Origin: Oscillospiraceae bacterium
GTDB lineage: Bacteria > Bacillota > Clostridia > Oscillospirales > CAG-272
Direction of reading: 5' to 3'
Assembly: GCA_015063625.1 (NCBI GenBank)
Contig: SVTT01000004.1
Coordinates: 66,223-113,088 of the forward strand
Length of the DNA: 46,866 bases
Shown: positions 30,510 to 38,343 of the stretch, one piece after another
How the letters are laid out: each line of letters opens with the position of its first letter
Numbering within the stretch: the stretch's first letter is position 1
Notes under the pieces: generated by a model
What the model saw: only the letters and a program-made list of their open reading frames with translations
Database searches by the model: none
Told to the model about the DNA's origin: nothing
Position numbers and translations under genes: made by a program

Positions 30510-30545
30510 AGAAAAACGCGTTGCGATATCGCAACGCGTTTTTCT
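30510..30545 (+). terminator. Bidirectional terminator, perfect 36-base palindrome
   Basis: Arms 30510-30527 and 30528-30545 are exact complements with no loop; A run left, T-rich ends on both strands. It serves proC and the convergent rpmB. Confidence 0.88.
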
Positions 30546-30555
30546 ATCACCGAAC

Positions 30556-30741
30556 TCAAGCGCGGGTGACTTTGCCCGAGCGCAGGCAACGGGAGCAAAC
30601 CGCCACGGTGGTGGGGGTCCCGTCAACGATCGCCTTCACCTTACGGATATTGGGCTTCCAAGAACGGTTGGTCTTACGGTTGGAGTGGGAAACGTTCTGA
30701 CCGAACACAACACCCTTGCCGCAAACACTGCACTTTGCCAT
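30556..30741 (-). CDS. rpmB: 50S ribosomal protein L28
   Basis: A 61-residue large-subunit protein: MAKCSVCGKGVVFGQNVSHS at the start, KPNIRKVKAIVDG in the middle. It retains the CxxC pairs (CSVC, CSRC) of the zinc-binding type. AGGAGGTG precedes the ATG at 30741 by six bases. It is transcribed alone, as in many Firmicutes, from the promoter at 30810-30838. Confidence 0.95.
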   Translation of the reverse strand: MAKCSVCGKGVVFGQNVSHSNRKTNRSWKPNIRKVKAIVDGTPTTVAVCSRCLRSGKVTRA

Positions 30742-30809
30742 GATTGACACCTCCTGTCGCACCTTGCGGTGCTGGTCTTATAAACATTTTATTTTTAACA
30801 GCGACCACT

Positions 30810-30838
30810 ATTATAACACACAAAAAATGAAAATGCAA
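30810..30838 (-). promoter_or_regulatory. SigA-type promoter of rpmB
   Basis: Minus-strand TTGCAT (30838-30833) and TATAAT (30815-30810), spacer 17. Confidence 0.75.
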
Positions 30839-30898
30839 TAGCTTTTCGCAAATTTTTATAACTTTTCATAAATTCCTGCCTGACGCGACCAATGGCAG

Positions 30899-32305
30899 TC
30901 AGTGCGCGTTCCCCTGATAGAGCACCTTCCTTGCCGTGCCGAAATCATGCGCCTTCAGCGCAGCCTTCAGCTTGTCACACGCGGTCGGCGTGTGGCACTT
31001 GCTTGCTGCAAGCAGAATACGCAGGGCGTGGGTGTCCTTGCCCGAGGAGATCAGTCGGGGCGGCATAGAGGGCAGCGCCAGCTCGGCACATATGCGGTGG
31101 ACGCCGATCAAAAGGGGTATGATACCCTCAAGCAGCGCTGTATCGCCCAGTGATTCGGGGCATTCCCAGATCATGGAAAGCGTTGCCGTGCGCATATCTG
31201 CACCCGCCGAGAGGGCGGCACAGAGCAGGTCGGAAAGAGCCTCCTGCGGCGAACCCTCGGCACGGACCTCGCCAAGGAAAGCGGATCCGTTTTCTGCTGT
31301 GCGAAGCACCGCTTGGCTTGAAAGAGGGGGGTGTACGGTGGCAGGTGCGCTGTGTGGCTGACGCCAGCTCTTCAAAAAATCAAGAGAAAGCGAGAGAAGC
31401 CGCTGCATACCGCGGCGGATCACAAGTCGGTGCGGGGAGAGTGCTCTGCCCACCAGGGCAATGGGTGCGCCTGAGGCAAACAGCGTACCGAGTGCGCGCT
31501 CGGGTGCAGCGAAGAGCAAAACATGTTTTCCTGCTGTGAGAGCTGCGATCACCCCTTCGGTGGGGTCGGCATCACGCAGATAGGCAAGGTCGAGCTCCGC
31601 ACCGCAGGAAAGCGACACCAGATGAGGCAATAGCCCCTCCTTGTCGGTTTTGACAAGGGGTAAGAGCCCATAAGCCGAAAATTCGGAAAACAATCTTGCC
31701 GCATCGGGCACCAGAGAGCCCTCTTGCGTTTCGACCAGCGTTAACAGCATCATGCCGTCAAGTGCGGTGCGGGTGGCAGACGCTGTGCTCGGCACAGCGG
31801 TGAGATCCTCTGCGTCAAGGAAGAGGTCGGGGGCGGCTTTTTGCTTCAGATGTGCGGCGATCATGGCACGCGGCGCGACCTCGATTGGTGTTTCGGGTGC
31901 TCTGCCGCCTCGGCAAAGATAGCTGCCGCAGGCTGCCAAAAGCTCGGGGAGCAGAGGGGGCTTGGCTTCACCCGTTTCGGTGACGGGCTGCAGCTCTCCT
32001 TGCATGCGCAGGATGTCGGCAAACACGCGCGCATCCTCTTCACGTTGGAAGCTGAGCTCTTTTACCTCAAGCGTTTCGGGAGAGCGGCGATACCGTGCGG
32101 CGTATGCGTCGAGAAAGCGCAGCTCGCCGACCAGAGGTGCTCGCTTTTCCTCCTCGGAAAAATAACGCTGACAGTAGGAAAGCCCTGCCGCGGTGAGGCG
32201 GAGTCCAAGCTCTTGCGCGAGCGTGTGCAGTCCCTCGGGGGTCATCTTGGCAAAGTGGGCGACGGCGGTACTGCAAAATTCCGGGGTAAAACGGTTCTGA
32301 TCCAT
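30899..32305 (-). CDS. Degenerate PurL-like protein of unknown function
   Basis: Not a recognised enzyme. This 468-residue product resembles pieces of the large formylglycinamidine ribonucleotide synthase PurL. Residues 41-74 (GLSYCQRYFSEEEKRAPLVG, then ELRFLDAYAARYRR) follow the PurL block that normally ends LDTYWSDHCRH, but the catalytic-site His residues are lost. APIALVGRALSPHRLVI (about 270-290) and GADMRTATLSMIWECPESLGD to SSGKDT (about 375-430) resemble the AIR-synthase-like C-terminal half. The glutaminase domain is absent. Two ATGs overlap the mtaB stop; the second (32305) is preferred, five bases after AGGAGG. Cotranscribed with mtaB. Confidence 0.75.
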   Translation of the reverse strand: MDQNRFTPEFCSTAVAHFAKMTPEGLHTLAQELGLRLTAAGLSYCQRYFSEEEKRAPLVGELRFLDAYAARYRRSPETLEVKELSFQREEDARVFADILRMQGELQPVTETGEAKPPLLPELLAACGSYLCRGGRAPETPIEVAPRAMIAAHLKQKAAPDLFLDAEDLTAVPSTASATRTALDGMMLLTLVETQEGSLVPDAARLFSEFSAYGLLPLVKTDKEGLLPHLVSLSCGAELDLAYLRDADPTEGVIAALTAGKHVLLFAAPERALGTLFASGAPIALVGRALSPHRLVIRRGMQRLLSLSLDFLKSWRQPHSAPATVHPPLSSQAVLRTAENGSAFLGEVRAEGSPQEALSDLLCAALSAGADMRTATLSMIWECPESLGDTALLEGIIPLLIGVHRICAELALPSMPPRLISSGKDTHALRILLAASKCHTPTACDKLKAALKAHDFGTARKVLYQGNAH

Positions 32306-33621
32306 CATGACCTCCTGATCTCGGCAAGCAGCATGTCGCTCTCAAGCCCTGTCAGTCGGACGGGCAAAAGTGCGCCGTGCAAAGGGACCTGTGTGGGGGC
32401 GGAAACCTCTAAGAAGCTGTCGGTATGTCCCTTTGCCATACCGTGCTCAAAGCTTTCAAACAATACGGTTTGGAGGGGGTGCTCCAGTGCCCTTTGCAAG
32501 CGGTGTCGACGGCTTTCTCTGCCCGCAGCGATCAAGGCGGCGGAGCGCTCGCGCTTGACTGCCTCGGGTATCTGATCAGGCAGATCTGCCGCAACCGTTC
32601 CCGCGCGGCGGGAGTAGGCAAAAACGTGGATCTGCAAAAATTCGGCGCGTCTGACAAGGTCCAGCGTGTCTGCAAAATCCTGCTCGCTTTCTCCGGGGAA
32701 GCCCACGATAAAATCGGCGGTCAGCTCAAGGCAGGGGAATGCCGCGCGCAGACGCTCCACACCTGCCAGCGCCATATCGCGGTTGTATTTTCGGCGCATG
32801 GCGGCGAGTACGTGGGAGGAGCCGCTTTGCACCGATAGATGGAAATGGGGTGCAAGGTGAGAAAGACGGGCAATCCGCTCCACGAATGCGGGGCGCATGA
32901 GAGAGGGGTCAAGCGATCCCAGACGGATCCTGCCGATGCCCTCGATGGCATCCACACGCTCCAGCAGCTCGGCAAGATCGGCGCGGTCAAGATCGCGCCC
33001 CCAGGAGGCGGTTTCAATACCGGTCAGCACGACCTCGCGGCATCCGTTTTCCACAAGTCCACGTACCTCGCGCACCACGTCGTCGGCACCTTTGGAGCGA
33101 ACCCTGCCGCGTGCGGCGGGAATGGCACAGTAGCTGCATCGGTTCTCACACCCGTCCTCGATCTTGACGTAGGCGCGCGTGCGGTCAAAGCGCTTGATGC
33201 ACATCGGCTCAAAGGGGGCGGTGTTGACATCTCCTACCGAGATGACGGGCACTGCGGGCTTGCCGTCTGCAAGCAATTGCTTGACTGCCGCTACCGTATC
33301 CAGCTTTTTCTCATTACCGCATACATGATCCACGCCCTTAATGGCGGCAGCCTCGTCGGGGTGGGATTGCGCGAAGCAGCCCGTGACAAGAATGGGTGCT
33401 GTGGGGTCCTTGGCGTGCAGACGGCGAATCAGCTGCTTTGCCTTTCGGTCGGATTCCGCAGTGACCGTGCAGGTGTTTACGATAAAGGCATCGGCGTCGC
33501 CGTCGGCGGTAAGGGAGGTGATATAGCCCCCTTCCTGTAACGCCTGTGCAATGGCTTCGCTTTCGTATTGGTTGACCTTGCATCCCTGGGTGAGGATGGC
33601 GATCCGCTTGCGCTCTGTCAT
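32305..33621 (-). CDS. mtaB: tRNA t6A37 methylthiotransferase MtaB
   Basis: A radical-SAM enzyme that adds a methylthio group to t6A37 of tRNAs reading ANN codons. In order: the N-terminal UPF0004 domain with TQGCKVNQYESE and further cysteines (CTVT, TGCFAQ), the radical-SAM cluster motif CENRCSYCAIPAARG, and the C-terminal TRAM domain (about 375-438). The 438-residue length fits. AAAGGGGCGG precedes the ATG. Promoter at 33652-33680; the stop overlaps the start of the PurL-like gene. Confidence 0.95.
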   Translation of the reverse strand: MTERKRIAILTQGCKVNQYESEAIAQALQEGGYITSLTADGDADAFIVNTCTVTAESDRKAKQLIRRLHAKDPTAPILVTGCFAQSHPDEAAAIKGVDHVCGNEKKLDTVAAVKQLLADGKPAVPVISVGDVNTAPFEPMCIKRFDRTRAYVKIEDGCENRCSYCAIPAARGRVRSKGADDVVREVRGLVENGCREVVLTGIETASWGRDLDRADLAELLERVDAIEGIGRIRLGSLDPSLMRPAFVERIARLSHLAPHFHLSVQSGSSHVLAAMRRKYNRDMALAGVERLRAAFPCLELTADFIVGFPGESEQDFADTLDLVRRAEFLQIHVFAYSRRAGTVAADLPDQIPEAVKRERSAALIAAGRESRRHRLQRALEHPLQTVLFESFEHGMAKGHTDSFLEVSAPTQVPLHGALLPVRLTGLESDMLLAEIRRS

Positions 33622-33651
33622 CGTTACCGCCCCTTTCCTGATATCTCTTTT

Positions 33652-33680
33652 ATTTTACCATGTTTGGAGGAATGGGTCAA
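33652..33680 (-). promoter_or_regulatory. Promoter of the mtaB operon
   Basis: Minus-strand TTGACC (33680-33675) and TAAAAT (33657-33652), spacer 17. Confidence 0.75.
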
Positions 33681-33717
33681 CCATTCTCAAAAATTTTGCG
33701 CATTTTTCGATAGCACT

Positions 33718-33746
33718 TGAAAAGAAGTGCGAAATAGAGTATAATA
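33718..33746 (+). promoter_or_regulatory. Promoter of the pseudouridine synthase gene
   Basis: TTGAAA (33718-33723) and TATAAT (33741-33746), spacer 17. Confidence 0.8.
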
Positions 33747-33795
33747 TTTAAGAAAGATTTGAGGGCGACAGTGCCGTCGCGGGAGGGAGCTTGTC

Positions 33796-34755
33796 ATGCG
33801 CATACTGAAGATCGGGAAAAACGATGCGGGTCAGCGTCTTGACAAATTTCTGACCAAGGCGATCAAGGGCATGCCGCTTTCTTTTTTATACAAAAGCATT
33901 CGCACCAAAAAGATCAAGGTCAACCGTGCCCGCGCGAAGGAGCATCAGATCCTTTCGGAGGGTGACGAGATCCAGCTGTTTATCAAGGATGAATTTTTTG
34001 ATCTTCCCGAGAAGGATATGAGCGCGCTTGCCGCGATCAAGCCCAAGCTCTCGATCATCTATGAGGACGAGAACATCATGCTTCTTAATAAGCGCCCCGG
34101 CGTGCTGGTGCACGAGGATACCGAGGGGGGAGAGAACACCCTGATCCTTCATGTCAAGGCGTACCTTCACCAAAAGGGAGAATATGATCCCGCGCTGGAG
34201 CAGTCCTTCGCGCCCGCGCTTTGCAACCGCATCGACCGCAACACGGGAGGCATCGTGGTCGCCGCCAAGAATGCTGAGGCGCTGCGTGTGATGAATGAGA
34301 AGATCAAGCAAAACGAGCTCTCGAAGCTTTATCTCTGTGCCGTGCACGGCGTTCCTCGGAAAAAGGAGGATACGCTGACGGGCTATTTGTTAAAGGACAG
34401 TGCCGCCAATCTTGTGCGCGTGTCGGATACAAGGCTTGCGGGCAGCAAGCATATCATCACCAAATATCGCGTGCTGCGTGAGAGAGGGGAAAGTGCGCTC
34501 CTTGAGGTCGAGCTGGTAACGGGCAGAACCCACCAGATCCGCGCCCATCTCTCGCACATCGGGCATCCGCTGCTCGGCGACGGCAAATACGGTCAGAACC
34601 GTGCCGAGCGCATGCGCGGCTATAAGCATCAGGCGCTTTATGCTTACCGTCTGCGCTTTGATTTTGTGGACCGTGACAACATTCTCGGCTACCTTACCGG
34701 GAAAGAATTTTCCATCCCGTATGAGGATGTGTGGTTTTTAAAGGATTTTTCGTAA
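33796..34755 (+). CDS. RluA family pseudouridine synthase
   Basis: Isomerises specific uridines in rRNA (RluC/D-like) or tRNA. The 319-residue protein has an N-terminal S4 RNA-binding domain (RLDKFLTKAIKGMPLSFLYK, residues 15-34) and a catalytic domain with CNRIDRNTGGIVVAAK, where the Asp of the RxDRxTxG motif is the nucleophile. ELVTGRTHQIRAHL and GHPLLGDGKYG are also present. The target position is not readable. The ribosome site is GGGAGGGAGC. lnt starts 37 bases downstream and is probably cotranscribed. Confidence 0.93.
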   Translation: MRILKIGKNDAGQRLDKFLTKAIKGMPLSFLYKSIRTKKIKVNRARAKEHQILSEGDEIQLFIKDEFFDLPEKDMSALAAIKPKLSIIYEDENIMLLNKRPGVLVHEDTEGGENTLILHVKAYLHQKGEYDPALEQSFAPALCNRIDRNTGGIVVAAKNAEALRVMNEKIKQNELSKLYLCAVHGVPRKKEDTLTGYLLKDSAANLVRVSDTRLAGSKHIITKYRVLRERGESALLEVELVTGRTHQIRAHLSHIGHPLLGDGKYGQNRAERMRGYKHQALYAYRLRFDFVDRDNILGYLTGKEFSIPYEDVWFLKDFS

Positions 34756-34792
34756 CTCGGTGTGCGATCGCTTGGAGAAGGGAGGGGAGAGA

Positions 34793-36379
34793 ATGCCGAA
34801 AAAAATGTGGCTTTTGTTGCCCTTCTCGGGCGTCCTGATGGGTGTCGGCGTTGCCTTTTCCGCCGTCGGATTTCTGTGTTGGCTCGCACCCGTGCCCGCC
34901 ATGCTCTTTTTCTTCAGGGCGGCAGGAGATCGGAGCTTTCGCCTTCGTCGCCTGTATCTTGCGGGCTTCGTCTTCTTTTTCTCGTTTTATCTCACGCTCT
35001 ACCATTGGTTTCTTGCCCTTTATCCGCTGGAGTTTATGGGCATCAGCAAGGCGGAGGCAGTGCCGGTGGTGGCGATCTGCTGGCTGGGGCTTTCACTGCT
35101 GCAGACGGTCTTTTCCGCACTGGTGCTCCCACTCTTCGGTGCGCTTTGCCGCACCCGCTTGATCGGGGAGCGCCCCATGCTTGTGCCCTTGCTGTTTGCG
35201 GCACAGTGGACGGTTTCCGAGTGGAGCCAGACTCTGACCTTTGCAGGGGTACCGTGGGGAAGACTCTCTCTTTCGCAGATCGATTACGGCTTTCTCTCGG
35301 GCAGTGCCTCGCTTTTTGGCTCCTATGCGATCACCCTTTGTATTCTGCTGGTGTCGGGTTATCTTGCGCTTGCCATCCTTTCACGTCCGCGCGTGCGCCT
35401 CTCACTGATCCTTGCGGCGTCCGTCTTTTTACTGAATGCGCTTTGCGGCATGGCGGTGTATCTCGCTACCGACGAGCAGGCGGGGACCCCCGTCAAGGTT
35501 GCCGCTGTGCAGGGAAACGTCGGCTCGGATCTCAAATGGACGCTTGACAGTCGTATGAGGACCTATGAGATCTATGCGCGCTATACCAAGGAGGCGGCAC
35601 AGGCAGGCGCGGAGATCGTTCTCTTTCCCGAAACCTTTGTGCCGGAAACCGTAAGGGAGGGCAGTGCACTTGCCACCTTTGTGAGCGAGCTTGCAAGTCG
35701 TTATGAGATCACGGTCTATTTCGGTGCCTTCTCGCGTGATGCCGAGGGCAGGGAGTACAATGCCGTTTTTGAGGTGCGTCCCGACGGCACGATCAATGAG
35801 AATGTATACGCTAAGCGGCATCTTGTGCCGTTTGGAGAATATGTGCCGTGGCGTCCTCTGGTGGAGGCGGTGCTTCCCATGCTCGCCGAGCTTGGTATGC
35901 TGACCGACGATCTGACACCGGGAACCGACAGTGCGCTGTTTGAGCATGAGAAGGGCAGTATCGGCACACTCATTTGCTTTGATTCGATCTATGAGAGCCT
36001 GACGCTTTCCGGTGTACGGGACGGCGCAGAGCTGATCCTTCTTCCCACCAATGACTCCTGGTTCACCGATTCCGCCGCGGTCTATATGCATGAGAGCCAG
36101 GCGCGCCTGCGTGCCGTCGAAAGCGGCAGATGGATCGTGCGCGCCGCCGATACGGGTATCTCAGCGCTCATTTCACCGAATGGACGGCCCTATGAAGAGC
36201 AGGGCGCGCTGGTGGAGGGCATGGCGATGGGCACGGTATATCTGAATGACGCACGCACGCTTTATTCCTATATCGGAAACAGCCTCGTATATGTGCTTAT
36301 CGGTGCGGTGCTTTCCTTGCCCTTGCTGGAGCTTTTCCTTTTTCGAAGGAAAAAAGCCCTTTTGACAGATCCGCAATAA
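34793..36379 (+). CDS. lnt: Apolipoprotein N-acyltransferase-like protein
   Basis: A 528-residue membrane enzyme of the Lnt family, which N-acylates the cysteine of lipoproteins. The N-terminal part has about six helices (up to residue 225, LSLILAASVFLLNALCGMAV the last before the domain). Then a nitrilase-fold domain begins KVAAVQGNVGSDLKW. The triad looks complete: Glu in LFPETFVPE, Lys in AKRHLVPFGEYVP and Cys in LICFDSIYES. A C-terminal helix follows. ATG 34793 follows GGAGGGGAG. At least two lipoproteins are encoded in this window. N-acylation is less expected in Gram-positive cells, so it may instead use another acyl donor. Confidence 0.9.
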   Translation: MPKKMWLLLPFSGVLMGVGVAFSAVGFLCWLAPVPAMLFFFRAAGDRSFRLRRLYLAGFVFFFSFYLTLYHWFLALYPLEFMGISKAEAVPVVAICWLGLSLLQTVFSALVLPLFGALCRTRLIGERPMLVPLLFAAQWTVSEWSQTLTFAGVPWGRLSLSQIDYGFLSGSASLFGSYAITLCILLVSGYLALAILSRPRVRLSLILAASVFLLNALCGMAVYLATDEQAGTPVKVAAVQGNVGSDLKWTLDSRMRTYEIYARYTKEAAQAGAEIVLFPETFVPETVREGSALATFVSELASRYEITVYFGAFSRDAEGREYNAVFEVRPDGTINENVYAKRHLVPFGEYVPWRPLVEAVLPMLAELGMLTDDLTPGTDSALFEHEKGSIGTLICFDSIYESLTLSGVRDGAELILLPTNDSWFTDSAAVYMHESQARLRAVESGRWIVRAADTGISALISPNGRPYEEQGALVEGMAMGTVYLNDARTLYSYIGNSLVYVLIGAVLSLPLLELFLFRRKKALLTDPQ

Positions 36380-36387
36380 GAAAGCGT

Positions 36388-36424
36388 AAAGACCGACAGA
36401 GGAAATATTCCTCCGTCGGTCTTT
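36388..36424 (+). terminator. Terminator after lnt
   Basis: A 16-base-pair stem with one mismatch and an ATA loop, starting AAAGACC and ending GGTCTTT. Confidence 0.8.
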
Positions 36425-36466
36425 GGCATTTGTGTGCTGTTGTGAGTACTCCTCCATAGATGCTCA

Positions 36467-36505
36467 TGCAAAAACCGACGGATCGGAGATCCGTCGGTTT
36501 TTGCA
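36467..36505 (-). terminator. Terminator of the rpsF-ssb-rpsR operon
   Basis: An 18-base-pair perfect stem with a three-base loop, AAAAA and TTTTT on the arms, so it works in either direction. It lies just past the rpsR stop. Confidence 0.88.
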
Positions 36506-36509
36506 ATAC

Positions 36510-36764
36510 TCAATCGGTCACGTAAGGAAGCAGAGCGACCTGACGGGAACGCTTGATGGCAGTGTTCAGCTCGCGCTGATGCTTAGCGCATGCGCCGGAG
36601 ATTCTGCGGGGCAGGATCTTGCCGCGCTCGCTGATGAACTTGCGAAGCTTGGCGGTGTCCTTGTAATCAATGAAATCTACCTTGTCCGCGCAGAAAATGC
36701 AAACCTTTTTTCTCTTGCGGTTCATAGGGCGTGCGGGACGCGCCGTGTTTTCGGTTCTATCCAT
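36510..36764 (-). CDS. rpsR: 30S ribosomal protein S18
   Basis: An 84-residue small-subunit protein that pairs with S6 on the platform. [18 protein letters not shown] and the conserved [15 protein letters not shown] block (ILPRRxTG type) are present. GGAGG precedes the ATG but 12 bases away, longer than usual; Met14 is an alternative start. It is the third gene of the classic rpsF-ssb-rpsR operon. Confidence 0.95.
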   Translation of the reverse strand: MDRTENTARPARPMNRKRKKVCIFCADKVDFIDYKDTAKLRKFISERGKILPRRISGACAKHQRELNTAIKRSRQVALLPYVTD

Positions 36765-36802
36765 AATGACGTTAATCCTCCTATAAAATAATGTGTGATC
36801 TG

Positions 36803-37270
36803 TCAGAAGGGCAGATCGTCATCTGCCTTCAGCTCCTCAAAGTTCGGGGCAGCAGCCGCGGGACTGGAGAAGGAAGGAGCAGAGCCATACGCGTCGGGCG
36901 TATAGGAGCCCTGTGCGGGCGAATCGTTGCGGCTGTCGACGAACATTGCTTCGTCAACGACCACCTCGGTGGCATAGCGCTTGTTGCCCTGCTGATCCTG
37001 CCAGGTTCTGGTCTGGATCGAGCCGGTGACACAAAGGGCCGAGCCTTTCTTGAAGTATTTGGAAATGAACTCCGCAGTCTGACGCCAAGCAACCACGCTG
37101 ATAAAATCAGCCTGAGCGCCCTGGGCGGCATCATTGGTTCTGGATTGGAATCTGCGGTTGACGGCAAGGGTGAAGGTCACCACGGCAATGCCGCTTTGCG
37201 TTTGCTTCAGTTCGGGGTCTGCGGTCAATCTGCCACACAGAACCACTTTGTTGAGATTCAGACTGGACAT
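36803..37270 (-). CDS. ssb: Single-stranded DNA-binding protein
   Basis: A 155-residue OB-fold protein (about 1-105: [39 protein letters not shown]). It is followed by a disordered Pro/Ser/Ala-rich linker and the acidic tip DDDLPF that recruits repair and replication partners. AGGAGG precedes the ATG at 37270; the longer 191-residue reading runs into rpsF and is rejected. Its place between rpsF and rpsR couples it to ribosomal protein synthesis. Confidence 0.96.
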   Translation of the reverse strand: MSSLNLNKVVLCGRLTADPELKQTQSGIAVVTFTLAVNRRFQSRTNDAAQGAQADFISVVAWRQTAEFISKYFKKGSALCVTGSIQTRTWQDQQGNKRYATEVVVDEAMFVDSRNDSPAQGSYTPDAYGSAPSFSSPAAAAPNFEELKADDDLPF

Positions 37271-37298
37271 ATCAAACGCCTCCTTTTCGTTTCCTAAA

Positions 37299-37679
37299 TT
37301 ACTCGGTAACCGTTGCGGCTTCGGTTGCTTCCTCAGCGGCAGGAGCAGTGTCTTCGACAACGGGAGCTGCCTTAGCAACAGCCTCGTACTCCAGCTTGAT
37401 CACCAAAGAACGCATCACGGTTTCGTCAATGTTGTAAAGACGCTCGAGCTCAGCGGGGAACTCGGGAGCGGACTTGAACGTTACGACCGTGTAGTAACCC
37501 TCGGGCATATCGTTGATGAGATATGCAAGACGGCGCTTGCCCCAATCAGCGACTTCAACGATCTCGGCATTCTTGGCAATGATGTCGGTAAACTTTGCAA
37601 CAGTTGCCTTTGCTGCCTCTTCGCCGTTGCTGACGTCAACGATGAACAGGGTTTCGTAAGAATTGATAACCTTTTCCAT
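37299..37679 (-). CDS. rpsF: 30S ribosomal protein S6
   Basis: A 126-residue small-subunit protein with the ferredoxin-like core (about 5-97: YETLFIVD, ADWGKRRLAYLINDMPEGYYT, LERLYNIDETVMRSLVIK). An Ala/Glu-rich C-terminal tail (about 105-126) is longer than in many homologs. GGGAGGTG precedes the ATG. First gene of the rpsF-ssb-rpsR operon, with a structured leader upstream. Confidence 0.95.
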   Translation of the reverse strand: MEKVINSYETLFIVDVSNGEEAAKATVAKFTDIIAKNAEIVEVADWGKRRLAYLINDMPEGYYTVVTFKSAPEFPAELERLYNIDETVMRSLVIKLEYEAVAKAAPVVEDTAPAAEEATEAATVTE

Positions 37680-37745
37680 ATTTACACCTCCCTATGGACT
37701 ATAAGACCGCGCACATTCAAAGCAAAATTTATGCGCAGTAAGGAG

Positions 37746-37778
37746 ACGGGCGAGCACGGTTTGCGGTGATCTGCCCGT
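37746..37778 (-). ncRNA. Leader hairpin of rpsF, possible S6:S18-binding element
   Basis: The leader starts with a stem ACGGGC/GCCCGT enclosing an internal loop with CCGC and AACCG segments and an inner CAC/GTG stem. Its place at the head of rpsF-ssb-rpsR and its CCG-containing loop fit the S6:S18 autoregulatory motif described in many bacteria. The match is by layout only. Confidence 0.45.
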
Positions 37779-37789
37779 ATCGATTCAAC

Positions 37790-37818
37790 ATTTTACCATA
37801 GTTCTGATAGCTTGTCAA
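37790..37818 (-). promoter_or_regulatory. Promoter of the rpsF operon
   Basis: Minus-strand TTGACA (37818-37813) and TAAAAT (37795-37790), spacer 17. Confidence 0.8.
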
Positions 37819-37907
37819 GCACAAATTTGACCGCGCTGAAAAAAGTTTACAATTTTATACTGCGTGGAACTTTACAAAATGATCACAAATAAAAATGAGA
37901 AAAGGGG

Positions 37908-37936
37908 TTGACAGGAGGAAAGGGTTGTGGTATACT
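37908..37936 (+). promoter_or_regulatory. Promoter of the ylxM-ffh operon
   Basis: TTGACA (37908-37913) and TATACT (37931-37936), spacer 17. Confidence 0.85.
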
Positions 37937-37980
37937 CTGTAAAGGATTTTGCTTTACACGCAAAAATGGGCGGTGAATGC

Positions 37981-38325
37981 ATGTTTGAAAAGGATCTGCG
38001 GGTGGCGGCGTTGCTTGATTGCTACGGTTCGCTGTTAAGCGAGCGTCACCGTGAATTGTTGGATTATTACTATAACGAGGATCTCTCGCTCGGCGAGATC
38101 GCCGCAGAGGTCGGCATTTCACGGCAGGGTGTGCGTGACGGTATCAAAAAGGCAGAGGAGGAGCTTGGCTTTTTTGAGGAGCGACTCTCGCTTTTGAAAA
38201 AGGAGCGCGAGATCGCGGAGGCAGGCGTGCGCGTGCTGGAGCTGACGGGGGATAATGCCTCCTTACGTGCGGCGGTGCTGGAGCTGCTCACGCTGGCGGG
38301 TGCGGTACTGCCCGATCAAAAATAA
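37981..38325 (+). CDS. ylxM: YlxM/p13-like helix-turn-helix protein
   Basis: A 114-residue protein with an N-terminal sigma-70-region-4-like helix-turn-helix (LLDYYYNEDLSLGEIAAEVG, then ISRQGVRDGIKKAEE) and a helical tail. The family is found immediately upstream of ffh throughout Firmicutes and is linked to signal-recognition-particle function. ATG 37981 has a modest GGCGGTG site; an 18-codon longer reading overlaps the promoter. ffh begins 18 bases downstream. Confidence 0.92.
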   Translation: MFEKDLRVAALLDCYGSLLSERHRELLDYYYNEDLSLGEIAAEVGISRQGVRDGIKKAEEELGFFEERLSLLKKEREIAEAGVRVLELTGDNASLRAAVLELLTLAGAVLPDQK

Positions 38326-38343
38326 AGGAAAGGCGGTCATTTC

